This document shows positions 22,866 to 35,864 of a DNA stretch of 64,000 nt, piece after piece. A model generated the notes under the pieces. It ran no database searches and was not told the origin of the DNA. It worked only from the letters and a program-made list of their open reading frames with translations. Numbering within the stretch: position 1 is the first letter of the stretch; each line of letters begins with the position of its first letter. The translations under genes were made by a program, and so were the position numbers. Origin of the DNA: Henckelia pumila (Eukaryota > Streptophyta > Magnoliopsida > Lamiales > Gesneriaceae); the NCBI RefSeq assembly GCF_033568475.1, contig NC_133121.1, forward strand, positions 130,790,375 to 130,854,374. The letters run 5' to 3'.

Positions 22866-23115
22866 TGTTGTGAAAAAATAAAAATTTATGGTAAAAATTA
22901 AAAAGTTCAAAACTCAAAATATATCAAATTCTACACTTTATAATATTTTTTTCTCAATTCAATTGTATTTTTCATCACAAATGAAGACCTATTTATAGAT
23001 CCACATTTGAGATTAGTCCAAAAATAAATACATCATCATCTACATCATCACACACTAATTTTTCACATTTTACAACTCAATATTCAACATTCAATATTCA
23101 ATATTCAATATTCAA

Positions 23116-23155
<40 letters not shown>

Positions 23156-23167
23156 TATTTTTCAACA
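22866..23167 (-). repeat. Copia 3' LTR
   Basis: Starts and ends with TG...CA on the element's strand. It holds a TATA-like CTATAAATAGG near 22987-23001. It is longer than its partner because of an AAT microsatellite at 23116-23154. Confidence 0.95.
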
Positions 23168-23180
23168 TTCCCCCTTGTGA
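23168..23180 (-). other. Polypurine tract of the Copia element
   Basis: ACAAGGGGGAA on the minus strand directly abuts the 3' LTR, the normal site for plus-strand priming. Confidence 0.8.
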
Positions 23181-23329
23181 TGATGATCGTGATATGATGA
23201 CTGTCTTTATTACGTGTTTTATACTGTCTCGTTAAAAAACTTACTAGAAAAAACCCAGTGGGATAAAAACCATAGTAAGGGAAAAAAAGTGCAGCCACGT
23301 AAACTCCCCCTCATGTTAACATGAGTGAT

Positions 23330-25400
23330 TCTTTACATATTCCACAGATTGCGCATCCCAATGTTGTATATATGTTTTCTGAATATCGTCGTGGGAAGTG
23401 AATTTGTGAAGAGATCTGATGAGTTCTCACTTGATTGAATATAACAGATATCAATATCTTTATTCTTCTCAAGCTTTTGAGTGTAGGCAAAGAACTTTGG
23501 AGGTATATGTTTTGTTCTGTCATTTTTTATGTATCCTTCTTTCATTTGAGCAATACATGCAGCATTGTCTTCATACAACGTCACATGCTTCTTGTCTACT
23601 GATAATCCACAAGAAGTTTGGATATGTTGTGTCATTGATTTTAGCCAAACACATTCACGGCTTGCTTCATGTAGCGCAATAATCTCAGCGTGATTTGATG
23701 AAGTTGTTACGAGTGTTTGTTTCTGTGAACGCCAAGAAATTGCGGTGCCTCCAAGAGTAAATACATATCCGGTTTGGGAACGTGCCTTATGTGGATCAGA
23801 TAAATATCCAGCATCGGCATAACCAATGATACTTTGATTGGTGTCTTTTGAGTACAAAAGTCTCAAATCTGTCGTTTCTCGTAGATAACGGAATATATGT
23901 TTAATTCCGTTTCAGTGCCTCTTTGTTGGATATGAACTGAATCTTGCCAATAAATTTACAGCAAAAGATATATCTGGTCTAGTGCAATTTGCAAGATACA
24001 TAAGGACACCAATGACACTTAGATATGGTACTTCTGGACCAAGAATAACTTCATCATCTTCACATGGACGGAATGGATCCTTTTCTATGTTTAATGATCT
24101 TACAACCATTGGTGTACTTAATGGATTTGATTTATCCATATTAAAACGTTTAAGGATCTTTTCTGTATAATTTGCCTGGTGAACAAAAATTCCACATTCT
24201 TTTTGTTCTATTTGCAAACTCAGACAATACTTGGTTTTTCCAAGATCCTTCAGTTCGAATTCTTCCTTCGAGTACATCATAACCTCTTGAATTTCTTTAT
24301 TCGTTCCAATGATGTTTAAATAATCAACATATACAGCAATAATTACACATCCGGATGTTGTTTTCTTGATGAAAACACAAGGGCATATTGGATCATTTAC
24401 ATATTCCTTTTTCATCAAGTGCTCACTTAGCCGATTATACCACATTCGGCCGGATTGCTTCAACCCATATAATGATCTTTGCAATTTTACAGAATAAAAT
24501 TCTCTGGATTTTGAACTTTGTGCCTCAGGCATCTTAAATCCTTCAGGGATTTTCATGTATATATCACTATCAAGTGATCCGTATAAGTAAGCCGTAACAA
24601 CATCCATCAGACACATTTTCAAATTTTCAGACACTTCCAAACTAATCAAATATCGAAACGTAATTGCATCCATAACAGGAGAATACGTTTCTTCATAATC
24701 AATTCCAGGCCTTTGAGAAAAACCTTGTGCAACAAGTCTAGCTTTATATCTTACTATTTCATTTTTCTCATTTCGCTTTCGAATAAAACCCCATTTGTAT
24801 CCAACAGGTTTTTACACCTTCAAGTGTGAGGACTATAGGTCCAAAAACATTGCGTTTATTTAGCGAATCCAATTCAACCTGGATGACATCTTTCCATTTT
24901 GCCCAATCATGACGAGTTTTATATTCACCAAAGGATTTTGGTTCATGATCCTCGTTTTCATTTATGATGTCACATGCCACATTATAAGAAAATATCTCAT
25001 CAATATCTTCTATATCTTTTCGATTCCATATTTTTCCAGTATTAATATAATTGATAGAGAATTCATGATTCTCGTCAGTTTGTGGTTCTGACAGAACATT
25101 TTCATCATCAGGTGTTTCTTCTGGAACACCATTTTCTATTTTATGATCATCGTGTTTCTCTATGCCTTTTCTTTTCCGAGGATTTTTATCCTTGGAACCG
25201 ACTGGCCTTCCACGCTTCAAGCGTTTTATGACATCATGAGTGTCTTCAATTTGTTTCTTTGGAATTTCAATTCGAGCAGGGGCATTTACAACATGTATAT
25301 ATGATTTTGTTACCCCTTTTGTGTCTGCAAATGCATCTGGCATTTGATTTGTAATTTTTTGCAAGTGCACAATTTACTGTACATCTTTCTCACATTGTTT
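23330..25400 (-). pseudogene. Copia reverse transcriptase and RNase H region (fossil)
   Basis: Recognisable Copia reverse transcriptase phrases (CLMDVVTAYLYGSL, QSLYGLKQ-type RSLYGLKQSGRMWYNRL, a YVDYLNIIG-type active site) and RNase H phrases (GYADAGYLSDP, SQTGYVFTLGGTAISW). This is the 3' half of pol. It is broken and treated as a fossil. Confidence 0.85.
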
Positions 25401-25479
25401 GGTCCTTGGATCCAAATGTAACAATACTGGTACATACCATGTGATTTCTTTTTCGATGTGTTTCTTTTCTCCCCCTAAC

Positions 25480-26880
25480 ATTAGGAAGATTTATTCATTA
25501 AAATGACAATCAGCAAAACGTGATGTAAACACATCGCCTGTCTGAGGCTCAAGATATCGAATGATTGATGTGCTATCATAACCGATATAAATACCGATTT
25601 TTCTTTGAGGACCCATTTTTTATCTTTGAGGTGGTGCAATAGGCACATACACCATACATCCAAAATTTTTCAGATGAGAAATATTTGGTTATTTACCAAA
25701 TGCAAGCTGTAATGGGGAGAATTTATGATATGCACTTGGTCTGATGCGAATTAATGCCGCAGCATGTAAAATTGCATGTCCCCATATAGAAATAGGGAGT
25801 TTTGTTCTCATAATCATTGGTCTAGCAATCAGTTGTAGACGTTTAATCAATGATTCAGCTAATCCATTCTGTGTATGAACATGAGCAACATGATGTTCAA
25901 CAGTAATTCCATTGACATACAATAGTCATTGAAAGTTTGGGAAGTAAATTCTCCAGCATTATCAAGTCTTATTTTCTTGATTGTATAATCAAAAAATTGA
26001 TTCCGCAATTTTATTATTTGAGCCATTAGTTTTGCAAATGTCACATTTCGAGTTGACAATAAGCATACATGTGACCATCTGCTGGAGACATCGATCAATT
26101 CCATAAAATATCAAAATGATCCACATGGTGGATGAATTGGCCCACAAATATCACCATGAATACGTTCAAGAAATATGGGTGATTCTGTTTGGATTTTAGC
26201 TGGCGATGGTCTTATAATAAGTTTTCCAAGAGAACATGATTTACATTGAAACTTATTATTCTGAAAGATCTTCTGGTCTTTCAATGGATGACCATGCGTA
26301 TTTTCAATAATTTTTCGCATCATTATTGACCAGGATGTCCCAATCGATCATGCCAATTGATTAATATTGAAGAACTATTAACCATCATATTTGATTCGAT
26401 TGGCCTTATATGTGTATAATGCAATCCAGTGGGGAGCATTGATAATTTTTCAACCACATATTTCTTTCTTGGTTTATATGTGGTTAGACACATATATTTC
26501 TGATTTCCATCAGTTATCGTCTCAGTATCATATCCATGAGAATATATGTCATTAAAACTCAACAAATTTCTTTTCGATTGTGGTGAATATAAAGCATCAT
26601 TTATCAGAAATTTTGTACCATTTGGTAACAAAAATTGTGCTTTACCACAACCTTCAATCAAGTCTACAGGACCTGATATTGTATTCACCATTGTTTTTGT
26701 TGGTTTTATTTCCAAGAAATATCTTTCATCTTGCATAATAGTGTGCGTTGTACCACTATCCGGTATGCAAATTTCCATGATATTATTTCCATGTTTGCTC
26801 ATGGCATTTTCCATATCAAACTTCACAAAAATGCAATAAAGAAAAATTAAGTTCAATACAAATGCAAAATATAACATGCT
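25480..26880 (-). pseudogene. Copia protease-like and integrase region (fossil)
   Basis: Shows the protease-type DSGTTHTIM phrase, the pre-integrase zinc region (WHDRLGHPG, CKSCSLGK), and integrase core phrases around IHGDICGPIHPPCG and RLDNAGEFTSQTF. It lies upstream of reverse transcriptase in the reading direction, as in Copia elements. Broken. Confidence 0.85.
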
Positions 26881-26939
26881 TTATAATACAAGAATGTATG
26901 AAAAAATACAAATTTGTTACAATCTAGTTCCACAAATCT

Positions 26940-27926
26940 TTAATCAATGTCTTCGAAATCATTCAAAAAATCTGCAGCATTGAAACTAGTTGAACCAATT
27001 AAATGGTCACTATGTTCAACAAAATTGGTCTCTTTTCCTTTCTCCTTTGTCGATTCTTTATAGAGCTTACATAGGTGCTCAGGGTTTCGACAAATATGTG
27101 ACCAATGTCCTGGAATGCCACATCTATAACAAACACTTTCAGTTCTTTTTGAGTGATTTTCATTTTCACTCGTATTTTCATGCTGCCTTTTTGGTGGGTG
27201 GTTCGTGACGTTCTTTTGAGATGAGTTATTGAAGTAACTATCTCGATTATTTTCATATCCACGGCTGTGACCACGACCGCGATCATTTTTACGTCCACGT
27301 CCACGTTCACGCCCACGTCCTCGACCTCGACCTCGTCCACGACCAAAATCTGGTCTATGCCTTTGATTTTGATTTTCATTTTTCATTACGACATTTGCTT
27401 CAGGAAATGCCGTTGATCCAGTGAGTCGGGATTGATGATTTCTTATTAACAATTCGTTGTTATTTTCCGCCACAAGAAGACATGCAATGAGTTCAGAATA
27501 TCTCGTAAAACCACGCACTCTATACTGTTGCTGTAGAGTTATATTTGATGCGTGAAAAGTGAAAAACGTTTTCTCAAGCATTTCCATCTCTGTGACTTCA
27601 AGTCCACAGAATTTTAATTGCGAGACTATTCGATACATCGCAGAATTATAATCACTGACTTTTTTAAAGTCTTGGAATCTCAACGTATTTCATTCATCAC
27701 GGGCGGTCGGGAGTATCACTTCCCTTATATGCTCAAATCTTTCTTTCAACCATTTTTATAAAATCATTGGGTCTTTTTTTGTGAGATACTCACATTTCAA
27801 CTCTTCATCAAGATGTCAGCGTAAGAAAGTCATTGCCTTTGCTTTATCTTGTGAGGTTGATATATTAATTTCTTTGATGGTATCACTTAGACCCAATGAC
27901 TCATGATGCATCTCAACATCAAGATT
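26940..27926 (-). pseudogene. Copia gag region (fossil), main part
   Basis: Contains the gag core and a basic, Gly/Arg-rich stretch followed by a CCHC knuckle (CYRCGIPGHWSHIC). The beginning of gag lies on the far side of the CACTA insertion, at 36257-36325. Broken. Confidence 0.85.
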
Positions 27927-28280
27927 CACTACAAGAAAACAGGGTTTCAGAGACGGAAATTTGATACGGAAATAAAATTTGTATTAGAAGTATATAAATC
28001 AGAAACAGATTTAAGATGGAAATATGAATCCGTTTTACTTTAAGTACATCGAATATTTTTTAAAAATTTTGACAGAGAATCGCAAACGGATCTGAGACGA
28101 AATTTGACTTAGATTTTTATAGACGAAAATAAATACGGATTCAAAACAGATTTTGCGACCAATCTATTTCGGTAGAAAAAACCGTTTACAAAAATTATCT
28201 TTTGTGACAAAAAAAATCCGTTTCTAAATTGTGAAAACCATAAACGGAAAAATCCATCTCTAAAAGTATTTCAATGTATA
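27927..28280. repeat. CACTA left terminal and subterminal repeats
   Basis: The terminal repeat, then a stretch dense in variants of acggatttnaga and gagacggaaat in both directions. The same phrases recur at 35865-36256. Confidence 0.8.
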
Positions 28281-28674
28281 CGTGGGTAAAAATCTCATTG
28301 TTCCATATTTTCTCTGATAAATTAATATTTTAACTAAAATTAAAATATTTTGACAAATATGTTTTCCTAATTAAATCTTTACGCAGATAAAAAAAAATTA
28401 ATCGGGACAAAATTCCTAGTTCCCACCAACACTTTCACTGCCCGCTTCTTACTTCGCGCCTCTCTTCACAATCCCCAAATCATCGCCTGCCAACTTCCCC
28501 AAATCCATTTTCTATCGGAAAAAAATGCAAAAGTGCTTCACCCTCTTTTCCCACCTTACAAAATACTTAAGAGTGGAGTTAATTTGAAGAGGCGGGATCG
28601 GGAGGCAACGATTTCTGGGGTTTCATTACAGCCAAGACCTTACAGTGATTCCACCTGCGATACCTCACGTACAG

Positions 28675-29172
28675 GTAAGAAAAATATTCAATAAAATAGA
28701 GTTTATTTTTGTGAAACATTAATTTTAAGATCATGGTCGGTATTGGGTCCATAACAGAGGAGAGCTTTTATGCTTTTGTATTGAGGTTAAAAATTGTGAT
28801 TGGTATAGGGTTAAAAATATGTGTGTGAAATATGAGTTTCGTGGCAGCCAAGACTTTTATGATTTTGTGTGTTTGATTTTTCCATTTTTTCCCCTTTTAT
28901 AATATGATGATATATATAATATACAATAGATTACATTTGTGTGAATATTGGGTTAAAAATTTTGGGCTACTGGTGTTGTAAGTCTGGTTAATTGTGTATG
29001 ACTAAATTAAAGAGTATGATTATATTACATTAATAATGTAGGCCTTCAATACGTGTTTGCATACCATGTCAACATATTATATGAAAGTTGATAGTTTCTA
29101 GTTTTATGATATAAGATAAGATTATTTTTTGTTTGATTTATAATAAATGTTTGTGTGCTAACTGAAAAACAG
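28675..29172 (+). other. Probable leader intron of the TNP2 gene
   Basis: A strong donor (ACAG|GTAAGA) at 28675 and acceptor (AACAG) at 29172 lie just before the ATG at 29178. It would be a 5' untranslated intron. Confidence 0.5.
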
Positions 29173-29177
29173 AAAGT

Positions 29178-32100
29178 ATGTCTACAAATCGTGATTGGAT
29201 GTGGCGTCGAATAGACGATAAAGGTTATCTCGTTGACGAGTTTTTGGAGGGAGTTAAAGAGTTTTTGACATTTGCCTATGAACATTCGGGCTGTGTCAAT
29301 AGTGAGAACAAAATAAAATGTCCATGTAGTGAATGTCGTAATAGATACTTTTTTATTCAAAAGGATGTGCGTTATCACCTTGTCAAATATGGATTTGCCC
29401 GTGGCTATGATATATGGCATGCACATGGTGAACCAATGAAGAAAGCTAGACATTCTGTTGATTGTGAAAGTGTTCAAAATGAAGAAGGATCTCGTTACAA
29501 AACCATGGTGATGGAGGGTATTGAGCAAGGTTTTGATTGGTCGGCATCAAATAATGATCAGCCACCCAATCATGAGGCACAAAAGTTCTTTGACTTATTG
29601 AAGGACGCCGACGAACCGCTATGGGATGGTTGCAAAAACCACAGCAAACTTTCAGCTGTCACCCAGTTGTTAAATCTCAAGTCTGAGTTTAATATTCCTG
29701 AGGCCTGCTATGATAGACTCATGTCAATCGTTAAAAGCATGTTACCGGAAAGTGAAAATTTGCCACCCAATTTGTATAAAACAAAGAAGCAACTTGCCAA
29801 TCTCGGACTTGGTTATGTTAAAATTGATGCGTGTGTCAACAACTGCATTTTATACTATGAAGAATACAAAGACCACAAAGAATTCCCCGTTTGCTTTCAT
29901 CCTAGATACAAACCGAGAAAGCCGAGAGTACGAAAAGAAGTTCCTTTTAGTGTCTTACGGTATTTTCCATTGATACCTAGACTCAAGAGGCTTTATGCAT
30001 CTTCATATACTTCTGAACAGATGACTTGGCATGCCAAAAATCATTGCAAAGGTGGAAAAATGGCACACCCATCTCATGGTGAGGCATGGAAGCATTTTGA
30101 TCGTTCCTATCCTTCTTTTGCCTCAGACTCACGTAACGTGCGCCTTGGGTTATGCACTGATGGATTTAATCCATTTGGTCATCATAGTACCCCTTATTCA
30201 TGTTGGCCTGTGATAATTACAGTTTACAATCTCCCTCCATGGATGTGCATGCAAAAGCCCTTCATGTTCCTTAACATGGTTATTCCCGGACCAAAGAGTC
30301 CGGGAAAAAATATTGATGTGTTCTTACGTCCTCTAATAGACGAGTTAAAAATATTATGGACTGTTGGGGTCGAAACTTATGATGTATAAAATAAACAAAA
30401 CTTTCTAATGAAGGCAGCACTTTTGTGGACAATTAGTGATTTTCCAGCTTATGCAATGCTGTTTGGGTGGAGTACTCATGGTCAATTGGCATGTCCTTAC
30501 TGTATGGAGCATATAAAGTTATTTAGACTTCAATATGGAAGAAAGGCTTCTTGGTTTGACTGCCATCGTCAATTTTTACCTCGTGATCATCTTTTTAGAA
30601 AACAAGCACATAAGTTTCGAAAAGGTAAGATTGAAAAAGATTCACCGCCTCTTCGGTTAAGCGGGAAAGAAATTTTTCAAAGAGTAAACGGACTTCCATA
30701 TGTGACATTCGGGAAACCATCGGGCGGCGCTCAACCAATTAGTGGATTTGGCATAACACATAATTGGGTGAAAAAAAGTATATTTTGGGAGTTACCATAT
30801 TGGAAGACAAATCTTATTCGACATAATTTAGATGTGATGCATATTGAGAAAAAATGTGTTTGATAATGTTTTCAATACTATAATGGATGTTAAAGATAAG
30901 ACAAAGGATAATGTTAAAGCTAGAAAAGATTTAGAGCAGCATTGTAGCCGTCCAGAGTTGCATCTAATTGGGGGAGTAGGTGGTAAAATTTACAAACCGA
31001 AGGCAGCGTACACTTTGAGTAAAGTGCAAATGACAGAATTGTGTGTTTGGGCAAAGTCACTGAAACTTCCAGAAGGATATTCTGCGAACATATCTCGTTG
31101 TGTAAATGAGAGCTCACACAAGTTTAGCGGGATGAAGAGCCATGATTGCCACATATTTATGCAAAGATTGTTGCCTGTTGCATTTCGAGATCTACTTCCA
31201 AAATCAATTTGGGAAGTGTTAACAGAACTAAGCAATTATTTTAAAGATATATGTGCAACTGTATTGAGAGTAGAGCATATGGAACAAATTGAATTAAATA
31301 TTGTTGAGATATTATGCAAACTTGAAAGGATTTTTCCCCCGGCTTTCTTTGATTCTATGGAGCATTTGCCAATTCACCTTGCATATGAAGCTAAAGTTGG
31401 TGGACGTGTACAATACAGATGGATGTATCCTTTTGAGAGGTTTGTTACATCTAAATTCACTAAATTTGTGCTTATTTTCATAATATAATTAAACAACTGT
31501 TGCAGGTTTTTGTATCATTTAAAGAAGAAGGTGGGAAATAGAGCTCGAGTTGAAGCTTTGATCGTTGAAGCTTATATCATAGAAGAAGTTTCAACATTTT
31601 GTGCATCATACTTTGAACCACAAGTACAATCACGACTAAATCGAGTTCCAAGAAATGATGATGGTGGATCAGCAGATTCTTCTTGTAGGCTGTCAATTTT
31701 TACTCACCCAGGACGCGCACTTGGGTCTCGATTTACGACTAGATATTTGAAAGATGATGAGTTAAAAGCTGCCCATAGATACATTCTGATGAACTGTGAG
31801 AAGATAAATCCATTTCTCGCGTAAGTTTTGTTTTAATTTTTTGTTCTCTCTCTGTTAATTTGTAAATGTGAAATAAAATCTATTAACAAGCACTTGGTAT
31901 ATGAAGGAAATTTACTGAAGAAAAGAAACAACAAATTCCAGGTATGACTGATAAGGAGCTTCAAATTTTATGTGATCAACAATTTCCTCCATGGTTACTC
32001 TCTCATGTAAGTAGTTACACAGTTTTAATTTATTTATTAGTTCTTAACAGTTTATCAACATTTTTATAATGCAATTTTTTTTATTTCGTTGGTAGATTCA

Positions 32101-32890
32101 AGAACATCCTTATGAGGTTGATGACGACATAAAGAAGCTAGCACATGGTCCAAATCGACGGGTGTCTTGCTATAATGGATACTTTGTGAATGTATTTAAA
32201 TTTGAAACAGTGGAACATGGACGTTACAAAGCAACATCAAATTATGGCGTGTGTGTGTTAGGTAGCACCACTGATGAGTACGAAGTAGACTACTATGGAG
32301 TGTTGGAAGAAATTTTGGGATTGGAATATTATGGTCTTAGGGATGTGATTGTTTTGTTTAGGTGTCATTGGTATGACACGTCTGATAAAGGGGTTAAAGT
32401 GCATAGGTTGGGTATTGTAGAAATTAATAATAAATCGAAGCTGAATACAAATGATCCTTTTCTATTATCTTCTCAAGCCCAACAAGTGTACTACACTGTA
32501 CCTCCTACCATCAAACAGGTAAGGAACAATTGGATGGTAGTATGCAAAGTGAAAGCTAGGGGAAAATTCGAAATCCCTTTACTTGAAGAACAAGAAGAAA
32601 ATGTTCCACCAAATGTTGAGTCTGCTTTTCAAGAAGAAGAGATATTTACTCCACATCCTATTATCATAGATGCAAACATTGATGAGGTTAACATTTTTTT
32701 TAATGAGGAAGATGAGTTAGATTCTGTGGAACTTGAGGAGCTTCGTCGTGCTGCAAATGACAAGCAAGTTATTTCAGATGGTGAAGAGCTAGAGGAAGAA
32801 CTTGAAGACTTCGAATCAGATGAAGAAACACAAGAGAAAACTGACCATGACACTGACAATAGTGCCAATGAAATGGAAAATGAGGATTAA
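29178..32890 (+). CDS. CACTA transposase TNP2/TNPD type, two lesions
   Basis: Four exons: 29178-31439, 31506-31820, 31907-32006 and 32096-32890, all GT-AG, coding about 1,156 residues if undamaged. Domains in order: a transposase-associated domain at the N-terminus (RDWMWRRID, CPCSECRNRYF), then the tnp2 transposase core (WHAKNH, LGLCTDGFNPFG, ISDFPAYAMLFGWSTHG, HNLDVMHIEK). DUF4218 follows (AKSLKLPEGYSANISRCV, SYYF-like ASYFEP), and DUF4216 comes last (CYNGYFVNVFKFET, FRCHWYDT). The tail is strongly acidic. TNP2-type proteins cut and join the element's ends. Lesions: an in-frame TAA at 30387-30389 inside the core, and one extra A in the run at 30849-30854 that shifts frame. The rest is open, so loss of function is recent. 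Confidence 0.93.
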
Positions 32891-33107
32891 ATTTATTTAT
32901 CGAAGAAACTATACTGATTAATATTTTTATTTTTAACGATATGCATTCTTTTGTTTTATGTGTTAAATAATAGTTAAAATTTTGGTATTTACATTTTTCT
33001 ATATATTTCATTTAACTGTATCTACTTCTTTATCACAATTTTTTTAAAGTATGATCTTTGTCTTTGTCATGTATTTGATTAATTGAATGTTTTAACGTTA
33101 ATGCAGC

Positions 33108-35518
33108 ATGTCCGGCCAAGGGAAAGCTATTGGTTCCATCAGAGGAAGATCAAAGGGGAGCATGTCCAACAAAGGGAAAGCTATTGGCTCCATTACAGGA
33201 GGATCAATGAGGAGAGGACGGATGGGATGGAAATCTCATAGGCTGCAAGATGATGATGTAGACTTAATGCTAGTGAATCATAGAGAATCTGAACAAAACA
33301 CTGGGTTGAATAATATTCCCTGTAATGAGACACAGGTGTGTGAATGTCCTATAATGTCAAGTTTATCAAATCACATGTATTATGTATTTTAATTGGCATA
33401 GGACAAGGAGGCAAGAAGACAATCATCGGAAAACAATATCTCAAGTGATGCTTGTAATGAAGATGATAATTCGTCAATAGTTCGTCGAAGAGGACCTAAT
33501 CGGGGGTCTCAGATTCCACCAAACAGCGATGAACGGACTAACATTCATGTGGCCATGAATAAGTAAAAGCATATCACCTTTCAAGTTATTGTTTTTACAA
33601 TTGTTTAGTTTTATTGATATAATATTTTTCTGGCTTGTATGTCTTAGATTTATTGAGATTGAGGTTGTTCGTGATATTACAACTGATATCAAAGGATCCA
33701 TTAAAGAAGCTTGGCCAACTTGGAAAAAGGTTCCGAATGATAGTAAGAATCTGCTTTGGGACAATTTTAAGGTAAGTGATAATTTTTTAAAGTGGTTTTA
33801 ATTCATTTATGGTGTATTTTTAACCACGGCCTGCTTATTAAATGATGCAGCTGAGATATAAATGGGATAATCTTACCGATAGGGAAATGAAAAAGGTGTG
33901 GAACGAAAATGCAGGTGAGAGATATAGGTCAGCAATTCATTTGGCTAAAAAAGAAGCATTATCATTGGCACACGAAGAGTTAGAACGAGAACCAACCACG
34001 CTGGATATGATAGGTAGATGACCAGAATGGATGGATGCTGAGATATGGAGTAACTTAGTCATCAATCATTGGAATAAAGAAGATCACAAGAAAAAATGTG
34101 ATGTTGCTTGAAATAATCGAATGACAATAAAGTACGGATCGATTACAAGGCATGCAGGAGGTTCAATTCCTTTTGGAACACACCGGGAGAGAATGGTAAA
34201 CATTTTGTACTTTTAAGTATTTATCCAAACAAATCTCTCTTATTACAATTTTAAATTTATGTTTCTATTAAAGGTATCTCATTTTTATAATTGATATTAT
34301 TTTGGCATATGATACATTTAATTGTAGGAAAAAGAATTAGGACGAGATGTGGATGATTTTGAAGTTTTTGAACGAACGCATAAAAGAAAGCAAGGTACTG
34401 GAGAATTTGTGGACAACAAATCGGCCCGAGTTAGTGTGAGTCATATTAATCATTTTTATGTCTTTTCTGATATCGTATCGACAATATGAAAGCATGTTAT
34501 GTATTTAGCTTAATTTAAGTTGTTTATTGGATTAATACATTGTTAAAGGAAATTAGATTGAATAATGCTGATGATATTTTTCCCTTTGGTGGCTGATTTT
34601 TAATATGCTGATGAGTTTCTTTTGTTAAAGAAAAGTTGCTAGTGTTCATTAATATTATTATATTTGTTAGCTTAGACCATCTCAAAATTTATTGAACAGG
34701 TTTTATGCATTCTGGAAACCAAGAAGTGTTATGTCTTTGAATGATTATGCCCATTAATATAGTGGCATGAATAATCTAGTATCAAGTTACTGTTTTAAAG
34801 TATAATCCATTGTTAAAGGAAATTGTGCTGTGATGATGCCGATGAAAATTTTCCTTGGGTGACTGATTTTGGTGGTTTGACTGAATAATGCCGATGAGTT
34901 TCTTTTGTTAGAGGAAAGTAGGCTGAATATTTTTCCATTGTTTATTAACATATGTAATTGGATTCTAGAATAGTTGATTCATACTAGTATTTAATCCGGA
35001 GCAACACTGATTTTGGTGGTTTTGGTTTATATTCATTAGACTAACACATTATTTTCATTGAATAGGAAAAATATAGAGAGAAACTGAATGATCATGACGA
35101 TGAACATACTCAGCATTCATTTGATTTCAACACATGGTGTGACATGGTAGGTCGCCCATCAAAGGGGAGGGTGTACGGATATGGACGTGATCATCGTTTT
35201 GGAAGAGCGCATAATGGAAATTTACTTGTACCAACAAGTAATGAGACGTTCTCAAATGAGGAAAATAAAAAACTGTCGAAAGAAATTGAAGACATGCGGG
35301 CAGTTAGCAAAAAGATGGAGCAAGAGATCCTTGAGAGTAAGAAGACATTAAAGTTTGTTATGATAGAAAGCAGAAGGAGAGAAGAGAAGCTTATTGAGGA
35401 AAGGAGGAACACGGAAGAATATTTGGAAAATATGGTACGTAAAATTATTCAAGACGTGGGATATACGAATCATTTATTTTCAGGAGGATCTGGCTTTCGT
35501 GAGCGACGATATAAGTGA
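33108..35518 (+). CDS. CACTA TNP1/TNPA-type protein (plant transposase Ptta/En/Spm), two stops
   Basis: Six exons: 33108-33335, 33402-33562, 33648-33771, 33851-34195, 34328-34435 and 35066-35518. They sum to 473 codons, with GT-AG borders. The N-terminus holds two copies of a GKAIGSI phrase in a basic, Gly/Arg-rich stretch. The middle is the Transposase_24 (Ptta/En/Spm) domain, with WDNLTDREMKKVWNENAGERYR, WNKEDHKKK and HAGGSIPFGTHRERM. The C-terminus starts GRPSKGRVYGYGRDHRFGR and ends in a long coiled coil (about 80 residues). The En/Spm counterpart binds subterminal repeats to help transposition. Two in-frame TGA codons (34019-34021 and 34109-34111) interrupt exon 4; both fit C-to-T change or its complement. 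Confidence 0.88.
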
Positions 35519-35535
35519 AGTGAAGTGAAGTGAAG
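35513..35535. repeat. AGTGA short tandem repeat at the TNP1 stop
   Basis: About four and a half copies of the 5-bp unit agtga (gtgaagtgaag) span the TGA stop of the TNP1-type gene. Confidence 0.7.
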
Positions 35536-35727
35536 ATCAGTACGTGAGATTTGAATTTTATTTAGTTATTTGGGCACACTTTGATATTTTTTAAGATTTG
35601 AACAATTATCTGATTTGTTATAGTTTTATTAAAGATTTTCTTTATTGGATCATGGGAATATTTTTTTTATTCTAATGTTAATTATGCGATATCTTTTGTG
35701 GATTGCCAATATGTTTATGCTATCGTG

Positions 35728-35806
<79 letters not shown>
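35728..35806. repeat. TA then AAT microsatellite
   Basis: About 53 bp of TA repeats run straight into about nine AAT repeats, inside the CACTA 3' flank. Confidence 0.95.
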
Positions 35807-35807
<1 letters not shown>

Positions 35808-35864
35808 TAATATAATATAAATTTAATAACTAAATTAGACATGGATTTATATACGGAATTTTAT

